A stretch of 53,008 nt of DNA from positions 1 through 53,008 of the forward strand of contig CAIXED010000036.1 of the NCBI GenBank assembly GCA_903918375.1, given 5' to 3'. Made by a program: the position numbers and the translations under genes. The stretch is from an uncultured Pseudomonadota bacterium (GTDB lineage Bacteria; Pseudomonadota; Gammaproteobacteria; Methylococcales; Methylomonadaceae). Each line of letters begins with the position of its first letter. Position 1 is the stretch's first letter. This document shows positions 19,682 to 27,463 of the stretch, piece after piece. The notes beneath the pieces were generated by a model. It ran no database searches. It was not told where the DNA came from and was given only the letters and a program-made list of their open reading frames with translations.

Positions 19682-22600
19682 TGTTAACGCGTCATCTTCC
19701 TGTAGAACTCGACCAAATTCAATCTAAGGGCAGCTTGGTATCAAAGGCCGATTCTTTAGCTGTTTTACATGAAAAACGTAAGGAAACCTTATCCCAGTTT
19801 TTTACACCGGATTGGCTAGTAAAATTCATTTGGCAGACTTTATCACCTGCATTCACCGGTGACGACGTTCGGTATCGATTATTGGATAACAGCATTGGCA
19901 ATGCCGGCATGTTCCGTTATGCCGATCCAAAGCGATTTCATTTGTGTGGGCTGGATGTTGATGGCCGGTTGGTGGAAACCATTTCGAATGTCTTTGATAA
20001 AACCGACTACATGTTCGATTTTGTTCATGCCGGTATGGAATCGGTTGAATTGAATAACTTCAGTGCAGTAATCATCAATCCACCGTTTTCGATTCCGCTA
20101 TCGAGTCCATTCCTCAAAGCTTACCCTGGCATTACACATTACGGGAAATATGGCCCAGACACATCGGCTCTATCTCATGAATATGCTTTAGCCCAAGCCC
20201 TAAACTATAGTGATATGGTGGCTGCTATCGTGCCAAAATCGACTAAAGCCATTGTCAGTCAATCGGCACTTATGGCAGATAGATTACGCGCGATTTTTGA
20301 TTTACCAAGCAACGCGTTCAAACAAGAAAATGTCGAGTCAGTCAACACGGTCTTGATGGTATTCGGACGAAAACTTAGAGAGCCTGCGGCTAATGCACCC
20401 GAAGGGATCCGAATCACAACCTGCTCGATTAACGAAAGCTCGATACCGCCAACACTGTTTCAACTCAGCTGCCGTTCGGTAGATGAACTGGGGCATAACA
20501 GAAATCCCATTCGCGTCATAGGTGTTGAGGAATCAAAGCCGGTCATAACGACACCGATCACCGGTGATAATAGGGTAATTCTGAAAAGGGCGGGGCGTTG
20601 GATAAAACTGGATTTTTTCGATGGTGCCATAGAGGGCCGCGTCAAAAATGCTATTTATCGAACAAGGCTATTTTCCGATCACTTGCATAAATACCCCGCG
20701 AAGACTCGTTATAGCGGACAGTTCCAGTTAAATCTCGATGTTATCAGTATACAAGACGATCCTTTTCTGGCTTTAAATTCGGTGTGCGACGTGATTACGT
20801 CAGCCGGTGGTCAGCCAATAGTGACTGGCCAACTGAAGAATAGTATTAAATCCATTCTTGTTGAAAATCAAAAAATGGGAATTCCATTTGGACGTACTGT
20901 TTTTCGGAAAGGTACACCGGTATTTCATGCAACAGCCAATAAAATGGCCTTGATTAACCGTTCACAAAAAGGGGCGGCAGTATCAAAAAATGAATGCGTC
21001 ACAGTCAAGCGGGTTGAGACTGGATTTGTTATTCAAACAGGTCGCGGTGAATTTAATTGTGACCATGACAGCTTTTTCGCATTATTCACACCAGAAAAAA
21101 AGGTTAGCGATATTGGTTACTGGGAAGACATTTACCCCAGTATCAGTAATACCTTCCCAAAAGCAATAAACCAATTAAAAGCCAAAGCGTCCGTACTTGG
21201 TATTGACCAATGGTTAACATGGGACTATCAGCTAGAAGACCTTTGTGAGTTGGCATTTAAGCCTAATGGTGCGATTTGTGGTTGGCAGATGGCTTTGGGT
21301 AAATCCAGACTCGCAGTATCACTTGCGCTACTTCTCAACGGAAAATCACTCTTGGTATTGAAGTCGCGGTTGGTACCTGAAATGGACAACGAAATGAAAG
21401 CACTCGGCATTACCGATTACAAGGTTATCAGAACGCTACGTGATACCCAACAACTCAGTAAGATCAATATCATTAGTTACGAACGGCTGAAAATGGCTGT
21501 TGATCGTCGCTTTCCCAAGTTAACGCTGGCTAAGTTTCTGCGTAAAAAAATCAAAAATGTTTTGTGTGACGAGGGCGGTTTGCTGGCAAATCATTTTTCA
21601 CAACAATCCAAGGCTGTGTGGGCTTTGGGTGCTAAACGTCGGTATATTCTTGATGGTACACCAAGCCCTAATTATCCCCGCGAAATGCAAAACCTAGCTG
21701 CTTTTGTAGCTGGTCAAGAGAGGGCGTATCAACCTTATTCGATGAATGGCGGTTTTATTGAAAAACGGTTGTTCAATAGTGGTGAATTTCAGCCAACAGG
21801 TCGTAACGAGTTTACACGTCGCTATGTAATGCTGGAATGGGCAACCAATGAGTTTTTAGATAACCACGAACGAGGTGCAAAACGGGAAGTACCAAAGATA
21901 AAATCGTCATTTCTCCAAGAGTACAGGGCATGGGTAGCACCGATAATAAAACGCCGAGTCCAACAAGAACCGGCTGTGAGTCGCTATGTTAAATTCCCTG
22001 TTCCGACCTTATGCAATCCAATTGAAGTTGATTGGGATATGGATCATTTGCTGCTTTATGTCAAAACGGCTGAAGAGTTTGCCGAATGGTATAAAAAATA
22101 CGCCAAAGAGCGTGGTAAAGAAGGAAAGGCGCTTAACCTGACAATTATTCTGGCCAAGCTTGATGCTTGTTTTAAGGCAGCCAATGTCCCCAGCGCAGTA
22201 AAAGGATATGGTAAGGGCTTCCAATCACTAAGTAGTAAGGAAAAGGCTTGTCTTGACTTGATAGAAAGTGAAATCAAAAAGGGATTAAGGCCGATAGTAT
22301 TTGCAAAAAACCCCTTGGTATTACGACGACTGGCTGAAGAATTGAGAAAACGAAATATCACAAATCTTGTATTTACCGGTGAGGAAACTATAAAAAAACG
22401 GACGACTAAACTTAATGACCGTATTCGAAACGGTGATGATCAAGTGATGTTGGCCAGTCTCGGTGTGACGCAAGATGGCTTGAATTTGCCAATGCTGAAT
22501 TCCGTGATTTTCTATAATCGGTCTTACAAATCACGCGAGGAATTTCAGGCTATTTATAGGCTCATCCGACCTCAACAAAAAAGCAAAGTGTCGTGTCATT

Positions 22601-22803
22601 TTCTGCACTTAAAAGGCTCAATAGATGAATACATGGGGCAGTTGATTAAATGGAAAAATCTGGCCAGTGAGGCCGGCCTGGATTATGGCGAACAAGAGGA
22701 CGATGAAGATTTCGTTCATTTCGATGCGTTTGTATACCGATTTATTAAATCGGTCCCAGAATTGAAAGAAACATTGGATTTTCTTCGTAAAAAGTCAGCT
22801 TAA
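19681..22803 (+). CDS. N6-adenine methyltransferase fused to SF2 helicase
   Basis: This 1040-aa protein joins two enzymes. The N-terminal half is a DNA methyltransferase: QFFTPDWLVKFIW, the SAM-binding LLDNSIGNAGMF (about residues 68-79, a variant of DPxxGxG) and the catalytic NPPF (133-136). The C-terminal half is an SF2/SNF2-like motor. Its Walker A is WQMALGKSR (about 535-543) and motif II is CDEGG (about 630) rather than DEAH/DESH. DGTPSPN corresponds to motif III, and the C-terminal RecA lobe has the motif VI region EFQAIYRLIRPQQ. No nuclease domain is evident. The design recalls phage P1 DarB, a methyltransferase-helicase that protects DNA from type I restriction, and also parts of single-chain restriction and DISARM-like systems. 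An antirestriction or DNA-processing role on the mobile element is inferred. Confidence 0.85.
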   Translation: MLTRHLPVELDQIQSKGSLVSKADSLAVLHEKRKETLSQFFTPDWLVKFIWQTLSPAFTGDDVRYRLLDNSIGNAGMFRYADPKRFHLCGLDVDGRLVETISNVFDKTDYMFDFVHAGMESVELNNFSAVIINPPFSIPLSSPFLKAYPGITHYGKYGPDTSALSHEYALAQALNYSDMVAAIVPKSTKAIVSQSALMADRLRAIFDLPSNAFKQENVESVNTVLMVFGRKLREPAANAPEGIRITTCSINESSIPPTLFQLSCRSVDELGHNRNPIRVIGVEESKPVITTPITGDNRVILKRAGRWIKLDFFDGAIEGRVKNAIYRTRLFSDHLHKYPAKTRYSGQFQLNLDVISIQDDPFLALNSVCDVITSAGGQPIVTGQLKNSIKSILVENQKMGIPFGRTVFRKGTPVFHATANKMALINRSQKGAAVSKNECVTVKRVETGFVIQTGRGEFNCDHDSFFALFTPEKKVSDIGYWEDIYPSISNTFPKAINQLKAKASVLGIDQWLTWDYQLEDLCELAFKPNGAICGWQMALGKSRLAVSLALLLNGKSLLVLKSRLVPEMDNEMKALGITDYKVIRTLRDTQQLSKINIISYERLKMAVDRRFPKLTLAKFLRKKIKNVLCDEGGLLANHFSQQSKAVWALGAKRRYILDGTPSPNYPREMQNLAAFVAGQERAYQPYSMNGGFIEKRLFNSGEFQPTGRNEFTRRYVMLEWATNEFLDNHERGAKREVPKIKSSFLQEYRAWVAPIIKRRVQQEPAVSRYVKFPVPTLCNPIEVDWDMDHLLLYVKTAEEFAEWYKKYAKERGKEGKALNLTIILAKLDACFKAANVPSAVKGYGKGFQSLSSKEKACLDLIESEIKKGLRPIVFAKNPLVLRRLAEELRKRNITNLVFTGEETIKKRTTKLNDRIRNGDDQVMLASLGVTQDGLNLPMLNSVIFYNRSYKSREEFQAIYRLIRPQQKSKVSCHFLHLKGSIDEYMGQLIKWKNLASEAGLDYGEQEDDEDFVHFDAFVYRFIKSVPELKETLDFLRKKSA

Positions 22804-22832
22804 AAATAACTCCATTAAAAAGCAGGTTTCAT

Positions 22833-23102
22833 ATGGCAAATAACCGAGTGATTAAACACATGAATCTTAATGAAGAAACCCGAGAACTGGTGATTCAGTT
22901 TCGTGGAAGTTCTTGTGCGATTGAAGCGAAAGCGCTGGAGTTCAAAAAAAACGAACAGGGTCGTCTCGCATATTTACTGTTAGACCGACTCATTCATAAA
23001 TCACACGAGAGTTCATTTGAATGTTTTTTAAATGAACAATGGGAAAATGGATTCTCGATTTCCGGATGTTATGTCACTGAGCTTAATCGCGCACTAACGT
23101 AA
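22833..23102 (+). CDS. Unknown 89-aa protein
   Basis: This small protein follows the methyltransferase-helicase gene by 29 bases on the same strand. It begins MANNRVIKHMNLNEETRELV. It has no metal ligands, no signal peptide and no motif I recognise. The AAGCAGG upstream of its ATG is a fair ribosome-binding site. It is probably part of the same transcript as the preceding two genes. Confidence 0.6.
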   Translation: MANNRVIKHMNLNEETRELVIQFRGSSCAIEAKALEFKKNEQGRLAYLLLDRLIHKSHESSFECFLNEQWENGFSISGCYVTELNRALT

Positions 23103-23105
23103 TGA

Positions 23106-23267
23106 ATAGATTCACCACCGACAGGAGATATAAATGGCAATGAAAACATCGGTGAAGCAACTAATAAACAATTAGAACAGGCATCGACTAATTCGCAATG
23201 TGAAATAGTTAGAAAACAAGCAAAAAATGTACTATTTGCGCGGCAATTAATCGCCGAGGTTGAGTAA
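23106..23267 (+). pseudogene. Protein-like frame lacking a normal start codon
   Basis: Codons 23106-23267 read IDSPPTGDINGNENIGEATN then KQLEQASTNSQCEIVRKQ and a helix ending LFARQLIAEVE with a TAA stop. The composition looks like a real protein. There is no ATG, GTG or TTG at its 5' end: the frame opens just after the TGA created by the atga overlap with the previous stop. A one-base loss near the ATG at 23102 would explain it. It may be a decayed gene, a sequencing slip or an alternative-start gene. Confidence 0.35.
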
Positions 23268-23290
23268 TTAATCATTCAGAAACCGCAAAA

Positions 23291-23311
23291 TTTTTCGCCC
23301 CCATGGTAGAA
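23291..23311. repeat. Hairpin repeat copy A (partial)
   Basis: The 21-base core tttttcgcccccatggtaga (plus one a) is shared with copies at 24506 and 24996. This copy keeps only the left arm of the hairpin; the right arm ccatgaggg is absent. It precedes the GNAT gene by about 220 bases. Confidence 0.7.
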
Positions 23312-23460
23312 GATTGTAGTGTTGACTTATGACTCATCAAATAAATTCTATGGTTGATATCAGTCTCTGCGAGTCTAATTAGAGCGCGAGGCGTCAGGCA
23401 TTACCGCCGGAAGCCTGTACTCACAGATTCAAGAGTGAAATATGTGATAATTAAAACACA

Positions 23461-23477
23461 AGCGGACACAGTCCGCT
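23461..23477. other. Perfect 7-bp hairpin
   Basis: agcggac-aca-gtccgct is a perfect stem with a three-base loop, followed by ggtccgtgttt. It may stop transcription entering from the 22.8-kb gene or shape a leader RNA of the GNAT gene. No run of T follows closely, so a classical terminator is not supported. Confidence 0.3.
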
Positions 23478-23528
23478 AGAGCCTTGGTCCGTGTTTAGTA
23501 CCTCTTACTAAAAGTTATTTACCTAATA

Positions 23529-24002
23529 ATGGATATTTTCCTAATGAATTTAAGAAATACACTCCGCTCATATATTTTAGAGCCAGATGAAATTCAAGCT
23601 ATAAATTGCTGGAAAGCCCTATTGTTTCCCGAGAAAAATCTTTACTGTAGATATGAACTCTGGAACGGAACTAGTTTCGATTCTGATCTTACTTGGCGAT
23701 CAGACAGGGTTTTTTTTGGCTATATTACATCAATGATAAAGCAATCGAACTCAACCTTGGTAATTGGTCATTTTGCAATTGAGAAGCAATATGTTGGATT
23801 AGGACTTGGAGCTCGATTAATGCGGAGCTTTGGTAAAACCGTAAAAGATTACGCTAACATTACGCATATTCTTTTTACTGAATCTGGGCAGTCTGATCAA
23901 TTTGAATTGTACGATAAATTTTTCACTCACAAACTCGGCGCTATTAGAGAGCAACCCGACCCAAATTTATCTTTGTATCAATGGCGTTGGAAAATTCCTT
24001 AA
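23529..24002 (+). CDS. GNAT family N-acetyltransferase
   Basis: This 157-aa protein has the acetyl-CoA motif A IEKQYVGLGLGARLMRSFGK (Q/R-x-x-G-x-G/A) near residues 82-101. It ends with beta-strand LSLYQWRWKIP. Its substrate cannot be told from the sequence. It is the first cargo gene between hairpin-repeat copies A and B, and another unknown gene follows 30 bases after its stop. No ribosome-binding site is obvious, so the start could instead be the ATG at 23544. Confidence 0.75.
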   Translation: MDIFLMNLRNTLRSYILEPDEIQAINCWKALLFPEKNLYCRYELWNGTSFDSDLTWRSDRVFFGYITSMIKQSNSTLVIGHFAIEKQYVGLGLGARLMRSFGKTVKDYANITHILFTESGQSDQFELYDKFFTHKLGAIREQPDPNLSLYQWRWKIP

Positions 24003-24032
24003 CTCAACCAGATTTAAAGTTTAATACACAAT

Positions 24033-24437
24033 ATGACACACCTTAGTTGCGTTGGACGCGATGGAAAAACTCGGGTATTTGACTATCAAGTACAAATAAG
24101 CTCATCAGGTGATAATTACACTTTCAAAGTGAGAACCGTACCACCGATGAAAAGTGATGATTTTTTTGAACTGGAATTAGAGAAACTAGATACAAACACA
24201 GTATGCGTAATCATGGCACATCATCACAACAAACCCGAATATGCGGCAAAGGGTATACCCGAAGCACTTTTGCCAGAAGTGAAACGAAAGCTTGAAATGA
24301 ATGTTGAATCTAGCCCAATGGACGGTAAGCAAAACAACGTTTTTCGTACACCAGCTGCTACAAAATATTGGGAACGACTAGTTGCAACTAACGGTGCAAT
24401 TTATGATAACCTCCGAGATGTGTACACTGTTGTGTGA
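24033..24437 (+). CDS. Unknown 134-aa protein
   Basis: This gene follows the GNAT gene closely on the same strand. The protein opens with a beta-rich part (RVFDYQVQISSSGDNYTFKV) and has a basic helix LLPEVKRKLEMNVESSPMD. No family is recognised. Its proximity suggests co-transcription with the acetyltransferase. A role as partner or immunity protein would be guesswork. Confidence 0.6.
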   Translation: MTHLSCVGRDGKTRVFDYQVQISSSGDNYTFKVRTVPPMKSDDFFELELEKLDTNTVCVIMAHHHNKPEYAAKGIPEALLPEVKRKLEMNVESSPMDGKQNNVFRTPAATKYWERLVATNGAIYDNLRDVYTVV

Positions 24438-24505
24438 CGGATCATTTTTATCATCAGTGCCACAATTTAGCTAACCGTTGACCGCGATTTTATCCGCAAG
24501 TGCTA

Positions 24506-24545
24506 AATTTTTCGCCCCCATGGTAGAACCACGAGGGCTTAACCT
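24506..24545. repeat. Hairpin repeat copy B
   Basis: aaatttttcgcccccatggt is followed by agaaccacgagggcttaacc. The arms cccCCATGGT and ACCACGAGGG pair with one or two mismatches around the loop AGA. The same block is found at 24996 with near-perfect arms and in part at 23291. It lies between the unknown 134-aa gene and the 69-aa gene. Confidence 0.75.
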
Positions 24546-24581
24546 AAGCATTGGAATATCCAAACTGAACGTAACTTGTCA

Positions 24582-24785
24582 ATGAAAGAAGAACAAGCAC
24601 GAATAGCCGCAAAATTAATCAAAGAACTTGATGAAACCATTTTGTTGCAAGAAAAAATTCTTAGCTTTTTTAAAAAAGCACAAAAAGGCGATTCAGAAGC
24701 TTTAGAGTGGATAACGAATACAGCGATTATGTTACAAAAAGAGGTCGTTGAGCAGATTAGGCGAAATATAAATTCGTTAAATTAA
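24582..24785 (+). CDS. Unknown 67-aa helical protein
   Basis: Starting at ATG 24582 (an in-frame TTG lies two codons before), the product is a charged, fully helical protein: KEEQARIAAKLIKELDETIL and then a second helix ending EQIRRNINSLN. It resembles small coiled-coil or antitoxin-like proteins but carries no diagnostic motif. It lies just after repeat copy B, as the only gene between copies B and C. Confidence 0.55.
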   Translation: MKEEQARIAAKLIKELDETILLQEKILSFFKKAQKGDSEALEWITNTAIMLQKEVVEQIRRNINSLN

Positions 24786-24825
24786 CCGTAAGCAACAGAC
24801 ACCAAACTAAGAATCAGGACACTAT

Positions 24826-24884
24826 CGTGTCCGCGCTATCCATCCCCGCCCTGAACAGCGGGGTTTTTCGCGCAATCCGATAAA
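24826..24884 (-). mobile_element. Relic of an IS200/IS605 left end
   Basis: Read on the minus strand, tttat precedes cggattgcgcgaaaaacccc and then gctgttcagggcggggatgg. It matches the left ends at 26940 and 52846 in sequence and spacing. No transposase follows, so it is either a deletion remnant or a non-autonomous end. Confidence 0.75.
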
Positions 24885-24995
24885 AACAGTTTTCCCTGCC
24901 AGGCCGATTACTCAAATTGGCTGAAGGTTATGGGTAATCAGGATGACTAAAAATGCCGCCGTTTCATAGTTGAGACTCCGAAACCTAAAAGCGCC

Positions 24996-25040
24996 AATTT
25001 TTTCGCCCCCATGGTAGAACCATGAGGGTCTTAGCCTATA
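24996..25040. repeat. Hairpin repeat copy C (best arms)
   Basis: The arms cccCCATGGT and ACCATGAGGG pair with one mismatch around the three-base loop AGA, preceded by aattttttcg. The block continues gtcttagcctataag. It precedes the 46-aa membrane protein gene by about 230 bases. Confidence 0.8.
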
Positions 25041-25272
25041 AGTAATGAAGACTTGATTTACACAAAGCCCCCATCGATTTTAAAAATTAAAACCAATACT
25101 TAACCTTAATAATCCGCGCCAACTGTTTGAAATATCAATTGAGTACAAATTTCCGCAACTTGAATTGCTTATTAACAACTTGAATTTTGTAGGAAATCCA
25201 TCAGAATTGGATTAACCAGCTTCAAGTGTTGGTTATTAAACAATGTTCTACGAGTATTTAGGGAGGTTAAAA

Positions 25273-25413
25273 ATGAAATTAGTCATTATGGCATCGGTTG
25301 CAATAATATCAGTTGGTTTGATTGGTATTGGTGTATTTCAGTTGGGTCGGCTATTCTTCATTGAAGTCGCAGGTATCGTCAGTGAAGCTTGGCATAGCCC
25401 TGATATTCACTAA
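25273..25413 (+). CDS. Small 46-aa membrane protein
   Basis: This short gene has a strong ribosome-binding site (GGGAGG, six bases before ATG). It begins MKLVIMASVAIISVGLIGIG, a single hydrophobic membrane segment of about 20 residues, followed by a short polar tail ending HSPDIH. Its stop overlaps by three bases the stop region of the convergent 218-aa gene. It is the only gene-like element after repeat copy C. No family is recognised. Confidence 0.55.
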   Translation: MKLVIMASVAIISVGLIGIGVFQLGRLFFIEVAGIVSEAWHSPDIH

Positions 25414-26066
25414 TCGTTTGTTTTCTGCAAAATTTCGCTCGTGAGTACCGTCAACTCATGCTCAGATACAAATCGAATCTTCAGATGATTTAAGATGGCT
25501 AACAGCGTACCAGCGCTAACACCATCAAATTCACCGGCCTGCAATTTCTCAATTGCCTGCTTGTCGCAGTTGAACAATATCCATAACTCTCGATCAGTAA
25601 TATCGCGTTGTTCTGGTGAGACATTACCAGCAAGCCAATTCCTTGCTGCTTTGATTGCGTCACCCGCATTGTTCCGAATGCGACTTTGATGTGCCATTCG
25701 ATAACCAAAAAACCGTATTGCCCTTTGTTTTCTAAATACTACTCGGTCGTTTTGGCTAAGTGGTTTCGGCACTTCACGAAAATCGCCGTTTGGAAAATCT
25801 AAGAGAATTTCTTTGCTTAACCGGTCGATACTTAACCAGTATTCGTAAGCCGTTTTGTCTGAGAGATGGTTATAAGCCTGCCAAAATTTGATTACGTGAT
25901 TTTTACCCAACCGCCGTAAATTCGTTACGCCTTTAATATTGATTTCAACCCAATCTAAAAAGGTGTGGACACGTTCGCGTTCACGGCGTCTATTCTCCCG
26001 TGATCCATGTCTGACATGTTCTTCGAGATAAAGACGATCCGCTTCTTTGGCTAATCTTAATGGCAT
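25410..26066 (-). CDS. SAM-like plus HTH DNA-binding protein, no recombinase domain
   Basis: This 218-aa protein has an N-terminal region (VHTFLDWVEINIKGVTNLRR ... FWQAYNHLSDKTAYEYWLSI) that resembles the core-binding SAM-like domain of tyrosine recombinases. The C-terminal region (DRELWILFNCDKQAIEKLQA then GVSAGTLLAILNHLKIRFV) reads like a Cro/CI helix-turn-helix. No catalytic R-H-x-x-R-Y set is present, so it would bind DNA without cutting. It lies 17 bases downstream of the exonuclease III gene on the same strand, so the two form a pair. Both domain assignments are by pattern and unverified. Confidence 0.55.
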   Translation of the reverse strand: MPLRLAKEADRLYLEEHVRHGSRENRRRERERVHTFLDWVEINIKGVTNLRRLGKNHVIKFWQAYNHLSDKTAYEYWLSIDRLSKEILLDFPNGDFREVPKPLSQNDRVVFRKQRAIRFFGYRMAHQSRIRNNAGDAIKAARNWLAGNVSPEQRDITDRELWILFNCDKQAIEKLQAGEFDGVSAGTLLAILNHLKIRFVSEHELTVLTSEILQKTND

Positions 26067-26083
26067 CGATATTGTTTTGGTAG

Positions 26084-26911
26084 TTAGTCTTTATAGTCAA
26101 TTACCAGCGGCGCATGATCACTAAACTTTGTTTGCATAAAGACTTCGGCGCTGACTGCTTTTTTCGCCGTTGCCGGCGTAGCGATTTGGTAATCGATACG
26201 CCATCCTTGCTTTTGTTCCCAAGTAAGGCCAAACGGACTGAACCAGGTATAGCCACCTTTAATGCCTGGATGCAGTTGCCGATAAACATCAACCATTCCT
26301 AATTCATTGAAAAGGCGATTGAGCCATGCGCGCTCCTCGGGTAAGCAGCCGGATGTCGTTGAATTCACCTGTCCACCCGATACATCAATATCCTGATGCA
26401 CAATATTAAGATCACCACACAGCACAACTTCCTGTCCGTTGTGAATCAAGTATTTGAGTCGGTTGTACAAATGTTCCATACAGCCATACTTAAACATTTG
26501 CCGCTCCATTCCGGCTGCACCCGATGGCAGATAAACCGAGATTACGGTTAAATTTTCCATCCAATACTCAATATAACGTCCCTCATAGTTAAAACGATAA
26601 ATTAAGTCACTGATAATGTTATCTACCTTCGCGTAACCGGTCATGGATTGCTTTTCAGGTAGCCAGCGCTGCACGAAGTCAAAAGGTTTGCCGCTATAGA
26701 TCCCAACACCACTGTAGCCTTTAATCAGTCCGGTGCTAAACTCACCTGGCATTGATGGCGGGTGGGTCATGGCCATCGGCAAATCGATCAAATCAGCTTT
26801 TAATTCCTGGATACAAACAAAATCAGCTTGCATTGATAACATCCATTGAAAAAACCCTTTGCGAGCTGCAGACCGAATGCCATTTACGTTGGCTGTAATA
26901 ATGCGAGTCAT
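26084..26911 (-). CDS. xth: Exodeoxyribonuclease III / AP endonuclease family protein
   Basis: This 275-aa enzyme shows the ExoIII fold motifs in order: ITANVNGIRSAARKGFF, CIQELKADLIDL (metal-binding Glu), CGDLNIVHQDIDV (Asp/Asn), WRIDYQIATP and FSDHAPLVIDYKD (catalytic Asp-His). Length and motif set are normal. The enzyme removes 3' nucleotides and cleaves abasic sites. Such a repair gene is usually chromosomal; here it sits on a mobile segment beside a DNA-binding gene. An intact IS200/IS605 begins 29 bases upstream of its start. Confidence 0.92.
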   Translation of the reverse strand: MTRIITANVNGIRSAARKGFFQWMLSMQADFVCIQELKADLIDLPMAMTHPPSMPGEFSTGLIKGYSGVGIYSGKPFDFVQRWLPEKQSMTGYAKVDNIISDLIYRFNYEGRYIEYWMENLTVISVYLPSGAAGMERQMFKYGCMEHLYNRLKYLIHNGQEVVLCGDLNIVHQDIDVSGGQVNSTTSGCLPEERAWLNRLFNELGMVDVYRQLHPGIKGGYTWFSPFGLTWEQKQGWRIDYQIATPATAKKAVSAEVFMQTKFSDHAPLVIDYKD

Positions 26912-27017
26912 TGAAAACGCCTGCTGAATTTTTGATTATCAAAACGAGCGAAAAACCCCTTCGTTCAGGTCGGGGATGGATAGCTCGGGCGGTGATTGCC
27001 GCCTGCTTTAAAGATAA

Positions 27018-27422
27018 TCAACAAGGGGTTTGCTGTTGCTCAATATATTTACGAATAACCTCAATCGGCGCACCGCCACAACTGCCAGCGAAATAGCTAG
27101 GCGACCACAACGCGCCGCCCCACAACTTACTTTGAACGCTGGGATAATTCTTTTTTCGGATTAAATAACTCGACACGCCTTTTAAACTATTGACGAGTTT
27201 TGACACGGCGACTTTTGGCGGGTAATTCACTAGCAAATGAACATGGTCATCTTCGCCGTCAAATTCAATCAACTCGGCTTCAAAGTCAGTACACACTTTC
27301 GCAAAAATACCCCGCAAGTCTTCAATCACTTCTTTAGTGAACACGCCACGGCGATATTTGGTCACAAATACCAGATGAACGTGCAACATAAAAACACAAT
27401 GACGACCAGTTCTTACTTCCAT
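27018..27422 (-). CDS. tnpA: IS200/IS605 TnpA Y1 transposase
   Basis: This 134-aa Y1 HUH transposase carries HVH (His60, His62) in GEDDHVHLLVNYPP and the nucleophilic tyrosine Tyr126 in VIRKYIEQQ. It would excise and insert the element as single-stranded circles. It faces away from tnpB, with only 41 bases between the two starts for divergent promoters. Length is typical of TnpA. Confidence 0.93.
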   Translation of the reverse strand: MEVRTGRHCVFMLHVHLVFVTKYRRGVFTKEVIEDLRGIFAKVCTDFEAELIEFDGEDDHVHLLVNYPPKVAVSKLVNSLKGVSSYLIRKKNYPSVQSKLWGGALWSPSYFAGSCGGAPIEVIRKYIEQQQTPC

Positions 27423-27463
27423 AATTTCTTGATAGACCAGATTAAAAAGAGTACGATTCTCGC

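Noticed and set aside
23291-25040. Repeats as a CRISPR array
   Set aside because: Only three copies, spaced by hundreds of bases with genes between, and no cas genes.
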